A model generated the notes under the pieces. The model saw nothing but the letters and a program-made list of their open reading frames with translations, was not told the origin of the DNA and did not search any database. Shown here one piece after another: positions 1 to 4,521 of a DNA stretch of 7,786 bases. The position numbers were made by a program, and so were the translations under genes. Each line of letters begins with the position of its first letter. The first letter of the stretch is position 1. This DNA comes from Nitrososphaera sp. (GTDB lineage: Archaea; Thermoproteota; Nitrososphaeria; Nitrososphaerales; Nitrososphaeraceae), in NCBI GenBank assembly GCA_023252395.1, contig JAJPDY010000047.1, forward strand, positions 1 through 7,786, read 5' to 3'.

Positions 1-16
1 GGCGCGCCGATCTAAC

Positions 17-56
17 CTCAAATAACTTGAGAGCTAACAATATTAGCTCAAGCTAA
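17..56. repeat. Cluster of overlapping inverted repeats upstream of a promoter
   Basis: Three dyads are packed into 40 bases. CTCAA (17-21) pairs with TTGAG (27-31). GAGCTAA (31-37) pairs with TTAGCTC (43-49), a perfect 7-bp stem with a 5-base loop. TTAGCT (43-48) also pairs with AGCTAA (51-56) across 2 bases. The second and third compete for the same central arm. The cluster ends just before the TATA-like box of the gene at 96, where an activator or repressor array could sit. It could instead be the 3' hairpin of a gene left of the window. What is seen is the symmetry; the role is inferred. Confidence 0.55.
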
Positions 57-60
57 ATCC

Positions 61-67
61 TAATATA
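61..67 (+). promoter_or_regulatory. TATA-like box for the coiled-coil gene
   Basis: TAATATA is centred about 32 bases before the ATG at 96. That spacing would put transcription start within a few bases of the start codon, giving a leaderless or very short-leader mRNA. No Shine-Dalgarno match with good spacing is visible; AAGGG directly abuts the ATG. Confidence 0.4.
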
Positions 68-95
68 CTGACATCCTGATAATATTCTATAAGGG

Positions 96-455
96 ATGTC
101 CACCTCATTCTCATTTTCAACAGATTATTTGAAGCGAGAGAGATTAGAGAGAAGAAGGGCACGGTTTCAGGAGAAATTAGAAGACGTCAAGATCGCACTT
201 TCTGCATATAGTTACAAGGTTATGGAGTATAACCAAAAAATAGATGAATGCAAGAATAAGATTCCTTTGGCTACGCATCCGCCAATGCGAGAGAAGTTGG
301 AGAAACGATATGAAGATTTGAATGAAATTAGGGACACAACATTTGCAAAATCACTTGAATGTAAAGCCACGATGGACACACTAAACTATCATATAGATCA
401 GCTAGATGCCGAAATAAACGGACTCGAAGAGGACGCAATACTGTCAGACGATTAG
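96..455 (+). CDS. Small charged coiled-coil protein, function unknown
   Basis: A 119-residue protein with no recognised family. It is very rich in Glu, Lys, Arg and Asp. Two long helical stretches (about residues 10-55 and 63-112) are separated by a proline-containing turn (PLATHPPM, 57-64), so an antiparallel helical hairpin or dimeric coiled coil is the likely fold. It has no membrane segment or signal peptide and only two scattered cysteines (C52, C89), too few for a metal site. Its codons are clearly more AT-rich (TTA, TTG, ATT, AGA, AAT) than those of the genes from 1477 onward, which suggests recent acquisition or weak selection. The ATG at 96 is chosen because the TATA-like box lies about 30 bases before it. 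It stands alone, with about 100 bases to the next gene. A role in nucleoid, division or phage-related functions is possible but unsupported. Confidence 0.7.
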   Translation: MSTSFSFSTDYLKRERLERRRARFQEKLEDVKIALSAYSYKVMEYNQKIDECKNKIPLATHPPMREKLEKRYEDLNEIRDTTFAKSLECKATMDTLNYHIDQLDAEINGLEEDAILSDD

Positions 456-552
456 CCTGATCAACATTCCGGGCTTTGTTAACAATACTGATCTAAATTG
501 CTAAATTACATTAAGGACACTTTTCTTATTCCGGTTATTGCAGGCTGTTAGT

Positions 553-717
553 ATGCTGTCAGCGGACATTGTTTGCGGCAAGTGCGGCTCTGTTGTTTAC
601 CAGATGCGGATGCTAAAATCAGTAAAGGATGCTCTTCGCGGGACAAATGGCCGCTGCCCTGTCTGCGGCGCTGCACTCAACCCTGCAGATTTTGCAGTGT
701 CTGTCACCAAGCGCTAA
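553..717 (+). CDS. 54-residue zinc-ribbon protein
   Basis: A short open frame encoding a tiny protein with two zinc knuckles: C8-x2-C11 and C35-x2-C38 in the context CPVCG. The 23 residues between the pairs include a basic stretch (MRMLKSVKDALRG). The spacing is typical of rubredoxin-like or zinc-ribbon folds in small archaeal proteins that contact nucleic acids or other proteins. Codon use is GC-rich, like the genes from 1477 onward. The ATG at 553 is the natural start because the first knuckle begins seven residues later. No good Shine-Dalgarno is visible; AT-rich stretches at about 503-512 and 521-530 are possible TATA boxes. The stop codon (715-717) directly abuts the stop of the minus-strand gene. 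The specific function cannot be assigned. Confidence 0.75.
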   Translation: MLSADIVCGKCGSVVYQMRMLKSVKDALRGTNGRCPVCGAALNPADFAVSVTKR

Positions 718-1338
718 TCATTGCACGTGGTTGTGCTTTCTAAATGCGCCATAGTACAGGAGCGTGGCAAGCGCTATTGCAATCAAGTACCAGTTGGGTA
801 TGACAAACGAGCCGGCACTGATTGCGCCAAGGTGGATGGACGTCCAGTCAGTCGACTGCATCAAAAGCCCGCCCTTTGGGTCCGACGCGAGCGGCACAAG
901 CCACCTGTTGACAAACCACGCAAAATCCTCTACGACGATTGCTGTGATGAGGTTGGCAAGGCCGAGGTATACAGCCTTGACGCGCTTGTGCCTGCCAAGC
1001 AGCTTGAAAGTCATGTCGTCCCAGAGCGCGGCGAAGCTTATCAGGACAAATATGAAAAGCATCGGAAACAGGTGGTACTGGTACATGTTGCCGATTATCG
1101 GCTCAGTCTCCCTGCTTCTGTCAATATTGGAATCCTTTACCTCTACCTTGCCGTTTGATACCTGCAGCGCAGGGTCCTTGATGTAATAGTATTCAAGGTT
1201 GGCAAAGCTGGCCGCAAAAACCACTGCAATGATGGCAGTAGAGATGAACTCTATCTTGCGCGCGCCAAGATGAGCCTTGACGTGCTCTCTTTTTGAGAGG
1301 CTGCTGTGGTCCTTCTCTTTGCGTTCGGGTGCAACCAT
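718..1338 (-). CDS. Four-helix integral membrane protein, function unknown
   Basis: A 206-residue protein. The hydrophilic, charged N-terminus (residues 1-29) is probably cytoplasmic. Hydrophobic segments lie at about 30-50, 88-106, 121-143 and 176-197, giving four predicted membrane helices. A polar loop (about 51-85) lies between the first two. A conserved-looking motif EDFAWFVNRW (137-146) lies at the end of helix three, followed by a Trp-rich loop. Acidic residues beside aromatics at a membrane edge could bind metal or substrate, but no function is known to me. The ATG is supported by a TATA-like box 26-32 bases upstream on the minus strand. It is divergent from the ESCRT-III gene and converges with the zinc-ribbon gene without any gap. 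Plus-strand open frames inside this gene are antisense shadows. Confidence 0.8.
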   Translation of the reverse strand: MVAPERKEKDHSSLSKREHVKAHLGARKIEFISTAIIAVVFAASFANLEYYYIKDPALQVSNGKVEVKDSNIDRSRETEPIIGNMYQYHLFPMLFIFVLISFAALWDDMTFKLLGRHKRVKAVYLGLANLITAIVVEDFAWFVNRWLVPLASDPKGGLLMQSTDWTSIHLGAISAGSFVIPNWYLIAIALATLLYYGAFRKHNHVQ

Positions 1339-1363
1339 CTCAATTATTGTATTCGTGCATTGC

Positions 1364-1370
1364 TATTAAG
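1364..1370 (-). promoter_or_regulatory. TATA-like box for the membrane-protein gene
   Basis: On the minus strand the sequence reads CTTAATA, 26-32 bases before the ATG at 1338. That is the spacing expected of a leaderless archaeal transcript. The 138 bases between the two divergent genes must hold promoters for both. For the plus-strand gene only weak candidates are seen, for example CTTTAAC near 1439 or GATACAAAT near 1374. Confidence 0.4.
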
Positions 1371-1476
1371 CAGAGATACAAATTCCTGCGTAGCTCAGCT
1401 TGTTAGTAGCTTTTGGTGCACAGAGTACAACACCGGGACTTTAACCACTATTGTAATGCAGAGTGGTAGGTGTATG

Positions 1477-2085
1477 ATGGCAGGGGGAGACAAGCGCCAG
1501 CAGTTCATGAGCCAGATCACTAACGCAACGAATGTTGTGTACAACCAGCTTGGGCGCCTAAACATGCTCGACAAGAGGTTCGCCTCGATGGAGAGGTACT
1601 TTTTGGAGCAGATAACCGCCAACATCAAGGCGGGCAACAACGCCAAGGCAAAGATACTGGCAACCGAGCTGTCAAACGTGAGGCGGCTTCGCAGGACGAC
1701 ACAGCATACCGGCCTTGCGCTTGAGGCAGTAGTTATTCGCTTCAGCACGCTCCACGAGTTCGCCACAATCCTTGACACCATCGACCCGACTGTCGAGATG
1801 ATAAAGGGCATCCATGCCGAGCTGTCAAAGACCACGTCAGCTGCAAGCGAGGCGCTGTCAGAAGTCTCAAGCGTGACTTCAGACATGCTGGTCAACTCTA
1901 ACATCAAGGCAGAAGCCAAGATCTCGACTCCGATGGACGCAGACGCGCTCTCGATACTTAACGAGATCGAGGGAGTGCTCGAAGACGAGGCAAAAGCCAA
2001 GCTGCCCGAGGTCCCGACCGGCATCCCAGCTTCCTCAGAAGAGCAAGAGGAAGAGCAGGCCGAAGGCGTGCTTGTAGAAAGCTAG
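1477..2085 (+). CDS. ESCRT-III / CdvB-family cell-division protein
   Basis: A 202-residue protein of the Snf7/CdvB type. These proteins polymerise on membranes at midcell and are remodelled by the Vps4-like ATPase CdvC to constrict the neck during archaeal division. A basic N-terminal region with the long alpha1-alpha2 hairpin (about residues 12-95, including LRRTTQHTGLALEAVVIR) is followed by shorter helices (about 96-140). The acidic C-terminal tail contains LPEVP at 176-180, closely matching the MIM2 motif by which ESCRT-III proteins bind the MIT domain of Vps4/CdvC. The tail ends in a Glu/Gln-rich run. I see no C-terminal winged helix, so it resembles the CdvB1/CdvB2 type of paralogue in length, yet has the MIM2 motif usually discussed for CdvB itself. 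The open frame extends upstream to 1306, but that part overlaps the divergent gene. ATG 1477 is chosen because AGGTG (1468-1472) lies just before it; ATG 1474 and 1456 are alternatives. No cdvA or cdvC is in the window. Confidence 0.85.
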   Translation: MAGGDKRQQFMSQITNATNVVYNQLGRLNMLDKRFASMERYFLEQITANIKAGNNAKAKILATELSNVRRLRRTTQHTGLALEAVVIRFSTLHEFATILDTIDPTVEMIKGIHAELSKTTSAASEALSEVSSVTSDMLVNSNIKAEAKISTPMDADALSILNEIEGVLEDEAKAKLPEVPTGIPASSEEQEEEQAEGVLVES

Positions 2086-2090
2086 AATAG

Positions 2091-2106
2091 TTGACCTTTT
2101 GGTCAA
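2091..2106. repeat. Perfect 6-bp hairpin after the ESCRT-III gene
   Basis: TTGACC and GGTCAA flank a TTTT loop, starting five bases after the stop codon. It could help terminate or stabilise the 3' end of the ESCRT-III mRNA. As a DNA palindrome between this gene and the regulator it could also be an operator. The stem is short and no T-run follows, so it is not a classical terminator. Confidence 0.4.
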
Positions 2107-2135
2107 TGCCCGCGTAGGGTGAGTAGTACTATTAG

Positions 2136-2164
2136 TTAAAAATATTTTACAAAGTAGTTTTAAT
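2136..2164 (+). promoter_or_regulatory. AT-rich promoter of the NrdD-like regulator, with possible operator
   Basis: TTTTAAT (2158-2164) is 25-31 bases before the ATG at 2189 and is the best TATA candidate. Immediately upstream, 2136-2150 reads TTAAAAATATTTTAC, containing the perfect palindrome AAAATATTTT (2139-2148). A 14-of-15 match to this block occurs at 4386-4400 upstream of nrdJ. A regulator bound over the palindrome would lie directly upstream of, or against, the TATA box. The TATA role is fairly well supported by spacing; the operator role is inference. Confidence 0.4.
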
Positions 2165-2188
2165 CATTTACCTTGATGATGAGGCGCT

Positions 2189-4273
2189 ATGGAACAGCCT
2201 AATTTCGATTATCCGAAAGAATCCAAGAAAGGCGGAGTCCTTGAATCTGCTTCAAAACGCGTGCGAATGATTTTCTCTGTCATGGCAAGCCCGAACAGGA
2301 TAGACATATTGCGAATACTCAACACAAAGGGTCCCCTGACGTACTCTGAGCTCAAGGCCCTCGCCGGCTTTAAGTCAAAGAAAGAGTCAGGCAAGTTTGC
2401 CTACCACCTGAGAAAACTGCTGAGGCAGCTGCTGGTTGCCCTCAACAAGGCAGAGCGCCGGTACACTATCACGAACCTCGGCAAGCTGGTGCTGAGCCTT
2501 GCCCGGCAGATAGAAGAGCGCTCGATAATCGAGAGCGGCAAGATGTACGTGAGGACAAGCAGGCACACCATCGAGGAATTCAACTCTCACAAGATAATCC
2601 AGTCGCTCGTGAGGGAAGCCAACCTGCCGCTAGAGCAGGCCCACAAGATAACCGAAGAGGTGGAGAACAAGATCTACAAGTTCCAGACGGCTTACCTCAC
2701 TTCATCGCTTATACGCGAAACAGTAAATTCCGTTCTCATAGAGCACGGCCACGAGGAATATAGAAACAAGCTGGCCCGGCTCGGGCTCCCGCCTTCTGAG
2801 ATTATAGAGATGCTCTCAAGCGAAGAGGCGGGGAGAAACGGCATAGACGGCGTGATGTCAAGGACCGCCGGCTCTGTGTTCTCTGAGCATCTGGTGTTCA
2901 ACACGCTGCCAAAGGACATTGCAGACATGCACCTTGCAGGCGAGATCAACATTTCAAACAGCGGAGTGTGGGGCATGCTGCCAGACACCATATTCATTGA
3001 CGTTTCAGAGCTGGAAGATGGCCTTGACCTGAAAGGGAGGTTCCTGAGCGTGGCAAGATTGCCAGCGATCAAGGGCTCTGACGACATTATTTCTGCGCTC
3101 CCAGCAATGATATCTCTGCTTTCAAGGGAAGCGTCAACTGAAGTTGTGCTTGAAGGAGTCGTGCCAGCTCTATTGAAAAACGTCAAAGACCCCGAAGACA
3201 TTGCGTCGCGCTTTGCAAGGGCGCTTGTCGCGTCGTCTGCCGCCCCTTCATATTCTTCCGGCATGCCGGTGGCTACCATCGCAGTCCCAGCCGACTCTCT
3301 GGACGCAAAGCAGGTCAACGCTATTCTGGACGGCTATCGCAAGTACGCAGATGCCACTCCAATACCGCGGATCGGCCTTGCGCTCACTGGCAAGACAAAA
3401 GACAGCCTTGACCATATCGCGGCATGCGTGCGCAGCGGCGGCATGATTTCAATCGGCAGCAGCCTCCGGGCAAATAGCGGGATGCGCAAGTCTGTCAGCG
3501 GCAAAACAGCGGCGGCGATGACTTTGCATTCGCTTTCGATAAACCTGCCCCGGCTCGCCTACGAATCAAACAAGGACGAAACCTACTTCCGCGCAAAGCT
3601 GGCGCTCATGATAAAGCCGTCGCTTGCCGCGATGTCGATGCGCAAGAAGACTATAGTCGACTATGTGAAAAAGGGCCTGATCCCGGCGTTTGCCAGCAGC
3701 ACGCAAATGATGCAGCGCGGCACGTCAAGCATCGTAATCAACCTTACAGGAGCAAGGGAGTCAGTCTACAACATCTTGGGCCACGAATCTTCTGGCGGCG
3801 CCGAAGTCCTGCAGAAGGTGCTGAAGACGGCAGTCGACGTTGCAGGGGCGCAGGGCAAGCAGCTCGGCGAGGAGGCGGCAGGAATCGCCATGATATCAGA
3901 CGACAGCGGAACTAGGTTTGCAAGCATCGACTCTGACAAATACGGCAAGGTCTCGCTCCTCCAGTCGCAGAATACCGCCAGCTATTCCCAGGGAATGACG
4001 CTAAATGGCAAGGAGATCCTCTCAGACAAAGCCGCAATCTTGGAATGCACGGCAATTGACAGGCAGCTGAACGGAGGCTTTGCAGCAGGGCTTGACCTGA
4101 CCGACCTATCGCCAGCTGAAGCCAAGAGCGCGATAGAAGCTGCCAGCGAGCTGCCGTTCTTCCGGCCCCGCGTCAGGCTCGCAATCTGCACGACTTGCGG
4201 CAAGCGCTCAAAAGCTGCTGCAGACAAGTGCGAATCCTGCAAGTCGCCGCACAGGCTCGCAGTGTATTCATAA
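2189..4273 (+). CDS. Putative RNR regulator: ArsR-like winged helix, ATP-cone and degenerate NrdD
   Basis: A 694-residue fusion. Residues about 20-108 form an ArsR-like winged helix (SPNRIDILRILNTKGPLTYS, then an FAYHLRKL recognition-helix region and a wing). About 119-207 is an ATP-cone, the domain that senses ATP/dATP in ribonucleotide reductases and NrdR; its RDG is replaced by TSR, but FNSHKI and the SLIRETVNSVLIEHG helix fit. About 228-660 follows the class III reductase NrdD: LPKDIADMHLAGEI (240-253), SINLPRLAYES (450-460), INLTGARESVYNILG (517-531) and LNGGF (627-631). A zinc ribbon (C667, C670, C681, C684) ends the protein. By eye against E. coli NrdD, the GDIHYHD histidines are missing, the catalytic-cysteine position (MGCRS) reads IGSS (422-425), and the protein stops 10 residues after the last zinc cysteine, so the glycyl-radical loop is absent. 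It is therefore very probably not an enzyme. Placement before nrdJ suggests it regulates that gene according to nucleotide levels. Automatic annotation may call it an anaerobic reductase. Confidence 0.8.
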   Translation: MEQPNFDYPKESKKGGVLESASKRVRMIFSVMASPNRIDILRILNTKGPLTYSELKALAGFKSKKESGKFAYHLRKLLRQLLVALNKAERRYTITNLGKLVLSLARQIEERSIIESGKMYVRTSRHTIEEFNSHKIIQSLVREANLPLEQAHKITEEVENKIYKFQTAYLTSSLIRETVNSVLIEHGHEEYRNKLARLGLPPSEIIEMLSSEEAGRNGIDGVMSRTAGSVFSEHLVFNTLPKDIADMHLAGEINISNSGVWGMLPDTIFIDVSELEDGLDLKGRFLSVARLPAIKGSDDIISALPAMISLLSREASTEVVLEGVVPALLKNVKDPEDIASRFARALVASSAAPSYSSGMPVATIAVPADSLDAKQVNAILDGYRKYADATPIPRIGLALTGKTKDSLDHIAACVRSGGMISIGSSLRANSGMRKSVSGKTAAAMTLHSLSINLPRLAYESNKDETYFRAKLALMIKPSLAAMSMRKKTIVDYVKKGLIPAFASSTQMMQRGTSSIVINLTGARESVYNILGHESSGGAEVLQKVLKTAVDVAGAQGKQLGEEAAGIAMISDDSGTRFASIDSDKYGKVSLLQSQNTASYSQGMTLNGKEILSDKAAILECTAIDRQLNGGFAAGLDLTDLSPAEAKSAIEAASELPFFRPRVRLAICTTCGKRSKAAADKCESCKSPHRLAVYS

Positions 4274-4288
4274 GCTGCGCTCCGCCGC

Positions 4289-4318
4289 ATCATCATTATT
4301 TTTCACGATTATGATGAT
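4289..4318 (+). terminator. Possible 3' hairpin and T-run after the regulator gene
   Basis: ATCATCAT (4289-4296) and ATGATGAT (4311-4318) form a perfect 8-bp stem around a 14-base loop, beginning 15 bases after the stop codon. The loop contains TATTTTT, the kind of T-rich stretch at which archaeal transcription ends. This suggests that the regulator and nrdJ are separate transcripts, consistent with nrdJ having its own promoter elements. The assignment is tentative. Confidence 0.35.
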
Positions 4319-4385
4319 TCGAGCCCAGCCCGACGTTTGCAGATTTGCAACTTTATAGCAATTGCCAGAACTTTCCCATTATTTT

Positions 4386-4400
4386 TTAGAAATATTTTAC
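4386..4400 (+). promoter_or_regulatory. AT-rich block matching the regulator's upstream motif
   Basis: TTAGAAATATTTTAC matches TTAAAAATATTTTAC at 2136-2150 in 14 of 15 positions. It lies about 122-136 bases before nrdJ, too far to be the core promoter of a leaderless transcript. It could be a regulator site or the TATA region of a distal promoter; other AT-rich TATA-like stretches lie at about 4350-4358 and 4431-4443. A chance match in AT-rich spacer DNA is also possible. Confidence 0.25.
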
Positions 4401-4482
4401 TTCTGGATTCGGATTTCAGCTCCGTTTTGCTTTAATAATATAGGGTACACTTGTGCTGATTAATCTGTTCATTTCTTTCTCT

Positions 4483-4494
4483 AAAAGATATAAG
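4483..4494 (+). promoter_or_regulatory. TATA box for nrdJ
   Basis: AAAAGATATAAG is centred about 33 bases before the ATG at 4522 and is the strongest TATA-like element in the 248-base spacer. It predicts a transcript start near 4512-4518 and hence a leader of only a few bases. Short arms TATAA (4489-4493) and TTATA (4510-4514) flank the predicted start, where a repressor could block it. The rest of the spacer holds no open frame that I believe in. Confidence 0.5.
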
Positions 4495-4521
4495 TACAAG
4501 TAGCTTTTGTTATAGTGCGGG

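Noticed and set aside
1..8. GGCGCGCC at the first base, an AscI-type site that might mark a cloning junction
   Set aside because: An 8-base palindrome can occur by chance, and nothing vector-like follows.
721..1186. Plus-strand open frames of 140-145 codons
   Set aside because: They are antisense to the membrane-protein gene, have no recognisable domain, and the minus-strand frame shows clear membrane helices and a promoter.
1387..1410. Stretch GCGTAGCTCAGCTTGTTAGT resembles the D-arm of a tRNA
   Set aside because: No anticodon arm, no GGTTCRA T-loop at the right distance and no matching acceptor stem follow. It lies in the promoter region between divergent genes.
1306..1476. N-terminal extension of the ESCRT-III frame
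   Set aside because: It overlaps the divergent gene's 5' end, its residues do not resemble ESCRT-III, and AGGTG precedes the ATG at 1477.
1395..2024. 209-codon minus-strand frame opposite the ESCRT-III gene
   Set aside because: Ser-rich translation typical of antisense to GC-rich archaeal coding DNA; the plus strand has the recognisable protein.
2189..4273. Reading the 694-residue protein as a functional anaerobic (class III) reductase
   Set aside because: No glycyl-radical loop, no cysteine at the catalytic position, no nrdG next to it, and an N-terminal DNA-binding domain.
4274..4521. Possible cobalamin riboswitch before the B12-dependent nrdJ
   Set aside because: No B12-box-like GCCACTG element or extended conserved pairing is seen, and the likely transcript starts only a few bases before the ATG.
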